Source: Rhodospirillaceae bacterium (lineage in GTDB: Bacteria; Pseudomonadota; Alphaproteobacteria; Rhodospirillales; Casp-alpha2). From it: DNA of 64,000 nucleotides. Shown here piece by piece: positions 1 to 8,483 of this stretch. The DNA lies in contig JAERTE010000112.1 in assembly GCA_016845145.1 (NCBI GenBank), positions 186,001-250,000 of the forward strand. Direction: 5' to 3'. The notes under the pieces were generated by a model. It had not been told where the DNA came from, made no database searches, and was given only the letters and a program-made list of their open reading frames with translations. Positions within the stretch are counted from its first letter, which is position 1. Each line of letters starts with the position of its first letter. The translations under genes were made by a program, and so were the position numbers.

Positions 1-1
1 T

Positions 2-454
2 GTCGTGTGGAACGAGTTTGCCGATGACACTGTTCGACTAAGTGCCGTTGCCCAAGCTATCCGCGACGGCATGTCGACTGATGTTGATGCTGCGGATGCC
101 CAGGAAATTGATGATCCAGATTTTACCGAGGCCGAAGAAGGCCGACTTCTTACCCGTGTTCATCGCCGCCGTGAACGAAACCGCAAACTAGTCCAGCAGA
201 AAAAGAAGTCCTTCTTAAAGAAGCATGGCCGTGTGTTCTGCGAGGCCTGCGGGTTTGATTTCGAAGAGACCTATGGAAAACGAGGTTCCGGCTTTATCGA
301 ATGCCATCATACGAAGCCAATTCACACGCTGAAGCCCGGCGAGAAAACCAAGCTCGATGACCTCAAGCTGCTCTGCTCAAATTGCCACCGTATGGTACAT
401 GCCAAATCCCAATGGCTGACATTTACTGAGTTACGAAACCTGCTGAAGCAGTAG
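2..454 (+). CDS. HNH endonuclease, 5' end outside window
   Basis: The C-terminal part is a treble-clef HNH nuclease fold: a CEACGF zinc knuckle, then ECHHTKPIHTL with the catalytic His pair, then the LLCSNCHRMVH knuckle. This pattern is typical of HNH enzymes of restriction or mobile-element origin that cut DNA. The reading frame is open to the left edge with no stop and no clear ribosome site, so the visible 150 residues are probably the C-terminal half of a larger protein. An acidic linker (about residues 25-45) and a Lys/Arg-rich helix (about 50-70) precede the nuclease. The 3' end overlaps the convergent gene at 423-734 by 32 bases. Its exact role (restriction, homing or defence) cannot be told from this fragment. 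Confidence 0.8.
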   Translation, partial: VVWNEFADDTVRLSAVAQAIRDGMSTDVDAADAQEIDDPDFTEAEEGRLLTRVHRRRERNRKLVQQKKKSFLKKHGRVFCEACGFDFEETYGKRGSGFIECHHTKPIHTLKPGEKTKLDDLKLLCSNCHRMVHAKSQWLTFTELRNLLKQ

Positions 455-734
455 TTTGTTCCGGGGGCGATGCTCGATCACACATATCGACAAATACACC
501 TTCCGCCAAATCCAACAATGGAAACCCGCCTATTCCTAGTGCGGCTTCCTTCTCACCTTGATCCATAAGCCTTAGGTAAAACTTGAACAGCGTCTCGATG
601 CTAGGCGCTTGCGAAGTTGAGCGGATGTAGGCTGTGTAACCTGGTTTCCGTCCAAGCCATTCTTTGTCAAATGCGTATTGATCGATGACGTATCCCGTGG
701 CTTTCAGGTGTTCATACATCTCAACTAAATTCAT
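423..734 (-). CDS. Small protein of unknown function, DUF6626-like
   Basis: This 103-residue protein has no signal peptide or membrane segment. Its N-terminal half (an MNLVEMYEHLK start, then DKEWLGRKPGYTAYI) resembles from memory the small alphaproteobacterial DUF6626 family, for which no function is established. A strong Shine-Dalgarno AGGAGG lies just upstream of the ATG, which supports the start and the reality of the gene. It is convergent with the HNH gene and their 3' ends overlap. Such small genes are often found in accessory regions; a link to the HNH gene is inference only. Confidence 0.65.
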   Translation of the reverse strand: MNLVEMYEHLKATGYVIDQYAFDKEWLGRKPGYTAYIRSTSQAPSIETLFKFYLRLMDQGEKEAALGIGGFPLLDLAEGVFVDMCDRASPPEQTTASAGFVTQ

Positions 735-1709
735 CGTGCCTCCTGGTTGTTGATGACACGTATATTTAGTTTCATTGGGGATCTAACTTGGAATTGGAAC
801 TCGAAATCGGTTTCTAGGGATGAACAATGTTCACCCTGACTGTTTCCTGGCGGAACCAGTCCTTGTTACTACGTTCAATGACTTGTTTGTTGATCCGTTT
901 ATCTTTTGATCGGGCATCAAAGTAGATATTCCATTTGCCCCCGCCCCCATAAAATGTGGGAAGCAAGGGCAGGGAAGGCGTCAAAGCGTCTTAACCCCAT
1001 CTGATACGAACATTTAAATTAGACGACGGTCCCCCGGGATCGCCCTGTTCGGTTTGCTTAGATAATCTGTTTACCGGAAACTAATTCCTCACCCGCAACA
1101 CCAGATAATGTCGGGCCTAATCCTGTTCGCAGCGGCGGTCATTGGATACTTAATCGATCCTGCGCTTATTCTATCTAAAAGGACGGGACAACGAAGGTGC
1201 TTATCAGACGACATCCCTCGTTGCTCCATGTTGTCATATTAAGACAGTGCATGGTCATTTTCTGATCTGCCATCAGCAGACGTGTCCTATTTGTATACGT
1301 GATCTTCCGGTGCCCTTCCGTACCACGTACTATCCCGCCGACTGGCCCTCCACGGACGTTTATGCTGCGGTCCCTGCATCTGAGATTATCGACGTTCCTA
1401 ATACCGAAGTAGTCCTTCCGCCAGCGGGTTCACCGCCACTCCAATGATGCTATGTCTGCCTAATATGCCTTACATTCTTATTTAGTCGGCCGTTGGCGAC
1501 AACACGCTCAAATACGTCAAAAAAGAAGGTTTTTGGTTCATTGCGACTTCCGCTTAGCATCCCAATGCGGGCTATTCGATCCATCGCCGGTGATGTCGCA
1601 GATGTGCCAATAGCAGTCATGGGAAGAGATTGCTAGCGAGGGCGCCGAGCACACAGAGATATCTTGGCATTCATCGAAAACGCGGGAACTTCCACTCGCT
1701 ACATTGGAA
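735..1709. other. 975-base stretch without a convincing gene
   Basis: No reading frame here combines a good ribosome site with recognisable protein features. The best candidate is 1247-1447 (+), 66 codons with a CxxC-like CPIC segment near residue 13 and a Pro-rich C-terminus, but it has no clear Shine-Dalgarno site and no family I recognise. Base composition is mixed and there is no tRNA or obvious repeat. It may be decayed accessory DNA between the HNH/DUF6626-like pair and the catabolic locus. Confidence 0.4.
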
Positions 1710-2885
1710 TCACTCGACGACGAACAGGTCTCTAGGCAATTCCGATAGGGCCTCGCATCCTTGATCGGTAACGATGGCGGTCTCGCTGACCCCGACGGTG
1801 AATTTTCCATATATCCGCAGAGCCGGGGGCATGTGAAACACCATTCCCGGAACGATTTCCTGTTCGACACCGGTGTAGAGGCTAAGGACGTTTCCTTCAC
1901 CCCAGTCTGGCGCGAATGATATGCCGACGCTGTAGCCTGTACGCTTCTTGAAGTTCTCCGTGTAACCAAAACGGTCGATGACCGTCTGGCAGGCATCGTG
2001 AACCTGGGCGCAGGAATTGCCGGGTTTCAGGGCGTCGAGGGCCGCTTGAAGGCCCTCAAGGCAGCAATCCATCATGCGACGCGCGGTGTCGCTCGGTTGG
2101 CCGATCCAGGCACTGCGCATCAGTGCAGCGTGGTAGCGATCATGCGATGCCGCCATTTCCAGGAATACCGGGTCGCCATCCTCAATAACCCGCCGCCGCC
2201 AGGTGCCGTGCGGGATGCCGCAGCGGGGGCCGCTCGCCATCAGCGGCTCCATGCCGACGTATTCACTGCCGGCTTTGATGGCTTTTCCCATCATCTCGGA
2301 AACGACGTAGTTTTCACTGATGTCTTTGGCGACCATGCCCATGCCGGCGCGCATGCCGGCATCCACGTAGCTGGCTGAGATGCGCAGTTTTTCTAGTTCG
2401 CTTGGCGACTTGACGGTGCGCAGGCTTTCAACAACGCCAGCCGCGTCGTTGAGTTGGCCTAGATTGGCGACCAAGGCCTTGTAGATCGCGATCGGCAGGA
2501 ACCAGCCCCGTTCGTCGATGGCGATTCGCTTGCCCTGCCAGCCCAAGTCGCGGATTAGATCGACGGTCACGGTAACGGGATCTGCGTTGTCTAGGTATGG
2601 ATAGATGTTCCTGACGAACGAATTGGCGACCAGGTTGTTCAACTCAAGCTGTCGAACGATGAATAGTGGTTCCGAATCGACGGGAACAAGCAAGGCTTGG
2701 TATGTGTAGTATCCGGGCGTTTGCTGGCCGGTCAGATAGTAAATGTTCTCCGGGCCGGTGACGATCATTACGTCGATGCCGCGCTCGACAAGAACTTCCT
2801 TGGCCGCGTCCATTCGGCTTTGCAATTCGGGTTCGACAAACGTCGCTTCGATGCCAGATGGGACGATTGCGCCGCTGGTGTTCAT
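1710..2885 (-). CDS. M24-family (creatinase / ectoine hydrolase-like) enzyme
   Basis: This 391-residue protein has the two-part M24 pita-bread fold: an N-terminal creatinase-type domain (about 20-155, with NIYYLTG) and a C-terminal catalytic domain (about 165-385). The usual Asp metal ligands of Xaa-Pro peptidases are not present. The region reads EMAASHDRYHAALMRS, as in the creatinase and ectoine-hydrolase (DoeA/EutD) branch, which opens small cyclic or amidine substrates rather than peptides. The ATG is preceded by GGGAGAAC. It is the last gene of the leftward run (regulator, DapA-like lyase, M20 deacylase, this gene). The substrate is not known; a deacylation partner beside it suggests a modified amino acid. 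A second M24 gene of this branch lies at 42458-43684. Confidence 0.8.
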   Translation of the reverse strand: MNTSGAIVPSGIEATFVEPELQSRMDAAKEVLVERGIDVMIVTGPENIYYLTGQQTPGYYTYQALLVPVDSEPLFIVRQLELNNLVANSFVRNIYPYLDNADPVTVTVDLIRDLGWQGKRIAIDERGWFLPIAIYKALVANLGQLNDAAGVVESLRTVKSPSELEKLRISASYVDAGMRAGMGMVAKDISENYVVSEMMGKAIKAGSEYVGMEPLMASGPRCGIPHGTWRRRVIEDGDPVFLEMAASHDRYHAALMRSAWIGQPSDTARRMMDCCLEGLQAALDALKPGNSCAQVHDACQTVIDRFGYTENFKKRTGYSVGISFAPDWGEGNVLSLYTGVEQEIVPGMVFHMPPALRIYGKFTVGVSETAIVTDQGCEALSELPRDLFVVE

Positions 2886-2901
2886 GGTTGTTCTCCCGCT
2901 T

Positions 2902-4080
2902 TTAAGAATGAGGCGTTGGAGCCTTGCCCTCGCCCAACATAGCGAAGGCGAGGTCCCGATAGATCAGGATCGAACGCATGAGTTCGTCGATCGGAACGAA
3001 TTCGTCCGGTTGATGGGCGACGGCAAGCGACCCGGCACCGATGACCACCCCCTCGGCGCCCAGCTTGCGAAAATGGACGAGATCGCAACCGCCTTGAAAA
3101 CCGGTTAGCGGTGTTGCCTCACCATTATGGTGTAAACAGGCATGTTGCGCCGCTTCGACAATTGGGTGGTCGGAGGCGGTCTCCGTGGCGGGACCGGTCG
3201 TCGGCCCAAAGCCGATGATCTCGACCGAGCACGCCGCCTCCTTGGCGGCCTGTTGCACGAGGGAATCGATATCCCTGATCACTTGATCTTCGTCTTCTCC
3301 CGGCACCATGCGCCGATCCAGGGTGAAGTCACAAAATGCGGGCACCACGTTGTCGGCGACGCCACCGTGGGCGCGGACCACGGTCAAACTGGCCTGTCCA
3401 ACTAGGTTGTGCGTTTTCGCTTTTACCCGTTCGTGCTCGTCGATGATCAGGTTCAGCAAAGGTGCCGATTTCAACACCGCGTTGACGCCTAAGTCTGGCA
3501 TCCCGGAATGGGCGGGTTTCCCGTGAATGCGGACTATGGGGCGAACGCTGCCCTTGTGGGCGACCACCGTGGTGCAAGAGGTCGGCTCGCCGACCGCGCA
3601 ATAGTCTACGGCATCCGCCGTCTTCACGTACTCACGGGCACCGATGCTGCCGACCTCTTCGTCGGCGACGAACACGCCGAGCAGCGTTCCCGACCACATA
3701 TTGCGTGTCGCGATCATGATCCGCATGGCTTCCAGCATGGCCGTCATCGGTCCCTTGGCATCGCATGCGCCGCGACCGAATAATTTGCCGTCGGTTTCTT
3801 TCAGTTTGAACGGATCACTGGCCCAACCGTCACCCGCCGGAACGACATCGATATGCGTATTGAAGGCGAATGTCGGACCGGGGCCGTTCTCGAAGACGCC
3901 CGCCACATTCGTCCGCCCCTCGCCGACATCAATCGTTTTCGCACGGCATCCCATTTCATCCAGGATTTCGAGGATATAGCGGGCGCAAGCAGTTTCCTGT
4001 CCTGGCGGGTTCTGTGTATCGAAAGCTACAAGGCGCTCCAGCAGTGTTTTCGTTCTGCTCTCGTCGAATTCCATGCTCAT
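2902..4080 (-). CDS. M20 family metallo-deacylase (ArgE/DapE type)
   Basis: A 392-residue zinc-dependent amidohydrolase of the acetylornithine deacetylase / succinyl-diaminopimelate desuccinylase family. Visible motifs are THIDVVPAG (first His/Asp), GRGACDAKGP (bridging Asp), ADEEVGS (catalytic and metal Glu) and a C-terminal AHQPDEF, so all metal ligands are present. A longer frame runs to 4251, but its extra 57 residues overlap the DapA-like gene and look non-coding. The ATG at 4080 has a GAGTAGGAT site and begins MSMEFDESR. It is followed 16 bases later by the M24 gene, so the two are probably co-translated. It likely removes an acyl group from an amino-acid intermediate; the substrate is unknown. 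Confidence 0.88.
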   Translation of the reverse strand: MSMEFDESRTKTLLERLVAFDTQNPPGQETACARYILEILDEMGCRAKTIDVGEGRTNVAGVFENGPGPTFAFNTHIDVVPAGDGWASDPFKLKETDGKLFGRGACDAKGPMTAMLEAMRIMIATRNMWSGTLLGVFVADEEVGSIGAREYVKTADAVDYCAVGEPTSCTTVVAHKGSVRPIVRIHGKPAHSGMPDLGVNAVLKSAPLLNLIIDEHERVKAKTHNLVGQASLTVVRAHGGVADNVVPAFCDFTLDRRMVPGEDEDQVIRDIDSLVQQAAKEAACSVEIIGFGPTTGPATETASDHPIVEAAQHACLHHNGEATPLTGFQGGCDLVHFRKLGAEGVVIGAGSLAVAHQPDEFVPIDELMRSILIYRDLAFAMLGEGKAPTPHS

Positions 4081-4123
4081 TATCCTACTCTCTAACCCAA
4101 TACTTGGGTGCCGGTGCCTTATC

Positions 4124-5047
4124 CTAGGCCGCAAGGAAAACGGAGGCATCCGAGTGCGATGCGAGCTCCGACAGCGCCTTTCCAACCTCGGACACCTGAT
4201 CGTCGGAGAGGTCCAGCAAGGGTAGTCGCACATGGCCTCCTTCCCACCCACGCAGCTTCATAATGGCCTTGGTGGTTTGCGGTTGCCCATACTGGCGCGT
4301 TAGCTTGCGAAGTGGATACCATAGCCTTTGCAGCCGACCCGCAACCGCAGTGTTTTCGGTCATGATGGCCCGATGAATGGAGTGGATCAATTCCGGCAGG
4401 GCGCAGCTGTTGGTCGAACTGACACCATCGAACCCCAGGGCCAGCGGACCGAGAAGCGCCAGGTCGGAGGCTGCCAATACCCGAATCCTTCCCTGAATCT
4501 CCCCGCATAAAACATCGACGGCCGTTGGATCGAGGTCGCCCTGCTTGAGGCCGACCACCCCGTCAATATCGGCCAGGCGGCCTATCAGCTCCGGAGACAG
4601 AGTGATCCCGATGCCCGGCGCATTGTAAACCATTATCCCCGTAGAGGAGTAACCCGATACCAGTTCGAAAAACTCAAGGATATGGCGTTCGTTGACCTCC
4701 GAGACATACGGGGCGGTCACCATCGGCAATCCTCCCATTTCCCCAGCTAGGCGCGTCAATTCGAAAACTACCCGCGAGTCGGAATGGGCCGTGCAAAGGA
4801 GGACAGGCAAGTGGTTGCCAACCTGGCTCATCACGGACCGGAAGATGTTGACACGTTCATCGACGTCCATGGTCGCGAACTCCCCATAGGTTCCCCCGAC
4901 CAACAATCCATCGTATCCAAATTCGAGAATACGCTCCGTATTGGCCTCTAGAGCAACAAAATCGATCGATCCGTCTTCGGCAAACGGCGTGATCGCAATG
5001 TTGAACAGCCCCTGTATGCGCTCAAGGCTCTCTTCTGGACATTTCAT
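4124..5047 (-). CDS. Dihydrodipicolinate synthase/N-acetylneuraminate lyase family protein
   Basis: A class I aldolase-fold enzyme of 307 residues. The Schiff-base Lys is in VGLKQGD and the partner Tyr in MVYNAPG; the N-terminus NIAITPF is characteristic. Members condense or cleave pyruvate or related 2-oxo acids. Inside this catabolic cluster a lyase or dehydratase role is more likely than lysine biosynthesis. The frame extends to 5083, but the ATG at 5047 (MKCPEES) has an AGAGAG ribosome-site candidate and gives the usual family length. It lies 123 bases downstream of the regulator gene and 43 bases upstream of the M20 gene. The exact reaction cannot be assigned. Confidence 0.88.
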   Translation of the reverse strand: MKCPEESLERIQGLFNIAITPFAEDGSIDFVALEANTERILEFGYDGLLVGGTYGEFATMDVDERVNIFRSVMSQVGNHLPVLLCTAHSDSRVVFELTRLAGEMGGLPMVTAPYVSEVNERHILEFFELVSGYSSTGIMVYNAPGIGITLSPELIGRLADIDGVVGLKQGDLDPTAVDVLCGEIQGRIRVLAASDLALLGPLALGFDGVSSTNSCALPELIHSIHRAIMTENTAVAGRLQRLWYPLRKLTRQYGQPQTTKAIMKLRGWEGGHVRLPLLDLSDDQVSEVGKALSELASHSDASVFLAA

Positions 5048-5064
5048 GGACAGACTCTCTGGTT

Positions 5065-5100
5065 CATAATTGTATAAACACATACATATCGTACAATATG
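5065..5100. promoter_or_regulatory. Inverted repeat, candidate operator
   Basis: The half-sites CATAATTGTA and TACAATATG face each other between the regulator gene and the DapA-like gene, just upstream of the DapA-like start. FCD-type GntR regulators often bind AT-rich inverted repeats containing TTGT/ACAA. That makes this a candidate site for the neighbouring regulator. The assignment is inference. Confidence 0.35.
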
Positions 5101-5170
5101 AAGGCTGGCAATTTTGTTTTCAAGATTGCTGTGGATTGGTGGCAATCAGCTTCGGCCCGCCGTTATGTGC

Positions 5171-6079
5171 CTAGTCGCGCCGACGGGTCTCAACGGCGGT
5201 CGGCGTTTCCTTGGAGGCCTTTTGCAAATGGTCGCGCATCAGGTTCGAAGCGCGCTGAAAACGCGAGCGCTCCAAAGCATCGATAATCGTCAAGTGCTCA
5301 CTGCACCATTCGACGATTCGGCGCCGATTGGAATAACCGCGATATTCCATCAGGCGCCGCAACCGGTTCTGGTTTTGAATGGCTTGGGTGAAAAATCCGT
5401 TGTTGGAGAAAGAAGCGATCATCTCGTGAAAGTTGGAGTCGGTTTCGTAGATCCACATAGCCACATCGGTTCCGGCTTCGACGGCCGCGACCAGATCCTG
5501 ATGCGCCAGCCGGCTGGCGATGAGCTTCTTGCTATCGACCTTGAATTCAGGAAGTAAGATGGCAGCGGGTTCCACGATAATCCGAAATTGATAGCCCTTC
5601 CGCCAAGATAACATATCGTCGAAAGACGGTAAAAATCGCCAGCCGCGACCCTTTGAGCGTTCGATCAGACCCTCTTCGGACATCTGCCAGAGGACCCTTT
5701 CAACGGCGGTTCTTTGGGCGCCGAAGGAGGTCATGATTTCGACCTGGGTGAAAACTTCGTTCAAGTCCTGATTTACTCTTGCGTCGATGACCGCGAGGTA
5801 CAGATCATCTTCCGGTGTCGTCGGTGTCTCGTCGCCATAGGCCATGAGCTCGTCGGCGTTGCGCTCAAGGTAAAAACCCTGGTTCGGTCGACTGGTTGCG
5901 ACACCCCATTCCTCCAAAAGGGACAAAGCGCTTCGCACCGGAGAGCGAGAGATCCCCAGCGTTTCGCTCAATTCCATTTCGGTCAGGTGGTAACCTCTCT
6001 CCCATCCGGCCTGGCGCGCCAGCTGCAGAACTTGCTGGGCAAGCATAATTCTTCGGGCGATCCGTTTGTCAGCAGCCAT
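5171..6079 (-). CDS. GntR/FCD-family regulator with two winged-helix domains
   Basis: A 302-residue transcription factor. Residues about 10-75 form a GntR winged helix (LSETLGISRSPVRSALSLLEEWG). Residues about 95-150 look like a second winged helix (VEIMTSFGAQRTAVERVLWQM, then a wing ending GRGWRF). The C-terminal 150 residues are a helical ligand-binding domain of FCD type with metal-ligand-like Asp/His positions (TDSNFHEMI, EHLTIIDAL). It sits between the leftward catabolic genes and the divergent transport operon, so it probably controls both in response to the imported compound. The doubled DNA-binding domain is uncommon but occurs in a known GntR subgroup. Confidence 0.85.
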   Translation of the reverse strand: MAADKRIARRIMLAQQVLQLARQAGWERGYHLTEMELSETLGISRSPVRSALSLLEEWGVATSRPNQGFYLERNADELMAYGDETPTTPEDDLYLAVIDARVNQDLNEVFTQVEIMTSFGAQRTAVERVLWQMSEEGLIERSKGRGWRFLPSFDDMLSWRKGYQFRIIVEPAAILLPEFKVDSKKLIASRLAHQDLVAAVEAGTDVAMWIYETDSNFHEMIASFSNNGFFTQAIQNQNRLRRLMEYRGYSNRRRIVEWCSEHLTIIDALERSRFQRASNLMRDHLQKASKETPTAVETRRRD

Positions 6080-6411
6080 AGTTTCTTTTCACGCCAGGGC
6101 CAAGCGCCTCCCTCTAATGAACGGCCGTCGGTCGTGCCCCGCCATAGGACCCGCCGTTGCCTTTCATATCAAATCTCCCTCTTCACTATTACATCTGACC
6201 CGGATCCGTCAATTTGTTTAAGTTGACACTCTTTGAACAATATGTTGGGATAAAAACACTGGGCGAGGCGGGAGTTTGTTTTGAAACATAGCGTCGGCGA
6301 GCAATCAGGCGGTTTTTGCGCCGAAGACATGTGGCGGCGGCACCCGACCACCGGGCGCATGTTCCTGCCAGTGGTCTTTGCTCGATCGTTACCTGAGTGT
6401 TCAAGATGGTT

Positions 6412-7560
6412 ATGAAAATCCGACTCCTCAACGGCACGCTTCACTACGGTCCGGACGTGGTTCTGCACACGGCTTCGTCCGGTTCTGTTCCCCATCTTGA
6501 TGAACTCTACTTGCTCATCGAACATGACCGAGAAGTTTTAGCGCTTGGGGGGATACGCCGGAACATCGAGTATCTGACCGGTATCAGCGAAGCCAAAATC
6601 GAGAAAGACATTGTGAATTGGGCCTCGAGGGTGGTTTGGCCGCGGTCCTTTGAAGACCTGCTTGAAGACCTGCACGCAAATAGTGGCCTGTGCGCACCGG
6701 CATGCGCCTTGTTGGACCAAACCTTTCATGACGGCATTGCGCGCGCGCGAGGCGTTCCGTTGTGTGAACTGTGGGGCCGCCCTGCCGGAGACGGTATCGA
6801 GACCAATCAAACTCTGTTCTGGTGTGATGACGAAACGTTGATCCGCCGGGCCGAGACCTACGTCTCGCGTGGGTTCAAAACCCTAAAGCTGCGCATGGGC
6901 GTTGGTTCGTTTGAGGCCGATTTGAAACGTCTCGCCAAGCTGCGGGAGCGGTTCGGAGATGCCTTAACCCTGTCGGGAGACGTCAATGGCCAGTGGCCGG
7001 ATAACCTGGCGATGGACCGGATCTCGGCGGTACAAGCCTACGACTTGGCGTATCTCGAACAGCCGGTCTCGGCATCAAGTTGGAACAGGCTGGAGGAGCT
7101 CGCGGCTCAATCGCCCGTCAAGATCATGCTTGATGAATCGGCATCCTGTGATTCCGATGTTGAACGTATCATTTCCATCGGAGGACAGCTTGCTGCGCAC
7201 TTGAAGCTGATCAAGTTCGGGGGGCTCCGTCCACTCATCGCGGCGGGCCGCAGATTGATCGAAGCGGGTATCCCCGTAATGGTCGGGCAAATGAACGAAG
7301 GCGCGTTGGCCACCGCCGCAGCCGCTCATGCGGCCCGAGTCCTCGGCACGTCCGGCAATGAACTTTATGGTGCCGACGGCATTGTCGACGATCCCGCCCA
7401 AACGCCCCTTTACTCGGACGGCCGGATTTTTCTATCGGAAACGTCGGGGATCGGCCCGGCATTCGATTCCTCTCGGTTACGCTCGTGCTGGGAACGGACC
7501 ATCGGCACGAACATCATCGACGAACCCAAACCACTCAAACTCGCCACAACAGGGAGATGA
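6412..7560 (+). CDS. Enolase superfamily (mandelate racemase/muconate-lactonizing) enzyme
   Basis: The protein has 382 residues from the ATG at 6412; in-frame starts at 6397 (GTG) and 6406 also exist. MKIRLLNG at 6412 fits the first beta strand of the capping domain. The barrel carries the Mg ligands in SGDVNGQW, YLEQPV and LDESAS and the acid/base Lys in HLKLIKFGG. The first active-site strand reads KTLKLRMG, so the usual Lys-x-Lys of the muconate-lactonizing branch is Lys-x-Arg. Members of this fold racemise, epimerise or dehydrate alpha-carboxy compounds. It is the first gene of an operon with an amino-acid ABC importer (3 bases before the next gene), so it likely acts on the imported substrate. 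The reaction is unknown. Confidence 0.85.
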   Translation: MKIRLLNGTLHYGPDVVLHTASSGSVPHLDELYLLIEHDREVLALGGIRRNIEYLTGISEAKIEKDIVNWASRVVWPRSFEDLLEDLHANSGLCAPACALLDQTFHDGIARARGVPLCELWGRPAGDGIETNQTLFWCDDETLIRRAETYVSRGFKTLKLRMGVGSFEADLKRLAKLRERFGDALTLSGDVNGQWPDNLAMDRISAVQAYDLAYLEQPVSASSWNRLEELAAQSPVKIMLDESASCDSDVERIISIGGQLAAHLKLIKFGGLRPLIAAGRRLIEAGIPVMVGQMNEGALATAAAAHAARVLGTSGNELYGADGIVDDPAQTPLYSDGRIFLSETSGIGPAFDSSRLRSCWERTIGTNIIDEPKPLKLATTGR

Positions 7561-7563
7561 TCC

Positions 7564-8394
7564 ATGATGACCACGACAATTAATTCCGTTCGCGTAGCCC
7601 TTGCGGGCATAGTTGTTTCCGCCGCACTTGCTACGACGGCGCACGCTGCCGAAATCAAGGCGCCGCCATCCCTCGTCAACAATGGCAAGCTGACTTACGC
7701 GGTTGCCGCGACGTTTGCGCCGTTCGAATACCAGGAAAACGGCAAACTCGTCGGTTTCGACATTGAGATGATCAATTTGATCTCTGAACGGATGGGACTT
7801 GAACCCAACCCGATGAACATGGAGTTTAAGGGTTTGATCCCCGCCTTGCAGGGCAAGCGCGCGGACATCATCAATTCCGGCATGTACATCAAGCCGGAGA
7901 GGGCCAAGGTCGTTGACTTCATTCCCTATATGAGAGTCGGAAATCAGTTGGTCGTAGCGGCGGGGAACCCGAAGAAGGTCAATAGCCAGGCCGATCTCTG
8001 CGGTTTGAAGATCGCCGTAACGCTCGGCGGTTTCCAAGAAGGCCTGGCCAAGGAACAGGGCAAGAAGTGTGTTGCCGCCGGAAAAACATCGACGCAGGTC
8101 TTAACCTTCCCGTCCGCCCAGGACGCCGCGCTTTCCCTAAAGCAGGGCCGAGCCGACGCAATTTTCAATTCGACCCCAGGCGCCGTGAAGCAGGTGACCG
8201 CCTTGCCGGACGTCTACGCGATCGCCGGTGAAACCTTTGGGCCGTACTTTCTGGTCGGGATCGCCGTCAGAAAGGGCGAAGCGGCAACGAAAGCGGCGCT
8301 TGAGGCCGGTCTCAGGTCGGTTCAGGCCGATGGTAATTTCGACAGGTTGCTGAAGAAATACAACTTCCCGCCAGAGGCGATGAATCTAAAATAG
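7564..8394 (+). CDS. Polar amino-acid-type ABC transporter, periplasmic binding protein
   Basis: A 276-residue family 3 solute-binding protein. A Sec signal peptide (about 1-28, ending AHA|AE) is followed by the typical YAVAATFAPFEYQENGKLVGF entry strand and a second lobe with the LKIAVTLGG hinge. It delivers a polar amino acid or derivative to the membrane complex encoded by the next two genes. A GGGAGATGA ribosome site overlaps the stop of the enolase-family gene, showing translational coupling. The missing Arg/Asp pair typical of alpha-amino-acid binders was not checked in detail, so a betaine or opine-like substrate stays possible. Confidence 0.92.
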   Translation: MMTTTINSVRVALAGIVVSAALATTAHAAEIKAPPSLVNNGKLTYAVAATFAPFEYQENGKLVGFDIEMINLISERMGLEPNPMNMEFKGLIPALQGKRADIINSGMYIKPERAKVVDFIPYMRVGNQLVVAAGNPKKVNSQADLCGLKIAVTLGGFQEGLAKEQGKKCVAAGKTSTQVLTFPSAQDAALSLKQGRADAIFNSTPGAVKQVTALPDVYAIAGETFGPYFLVGIAVRKGEAATKAALEAGLRSVQADGNFDRLLKKYNFPPEAMNLK

Positions 8395-8483
8395 CCTCCC
8401 AGTACGGCATATGCGGCGGCCGGCGAGCCATGCTTCGCTGGCCGTCGGCCTGATTACCGATTTCCACGACCGGGAACACCGCC

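Noticed and set aside
1538..1996. 152-codon frame overlapping the M24 gene
   Set aside because: Most of it overlaps the M24 gene on the same strand in another frame; Ser/Arg-rich composition and no ribosome site.
6224..6260. TTGACA-like promoter upstream of the enolase-family gene
   Set aside because: The -35 match is exact, but no -10 with acceptable sequence lies at normal spacing.
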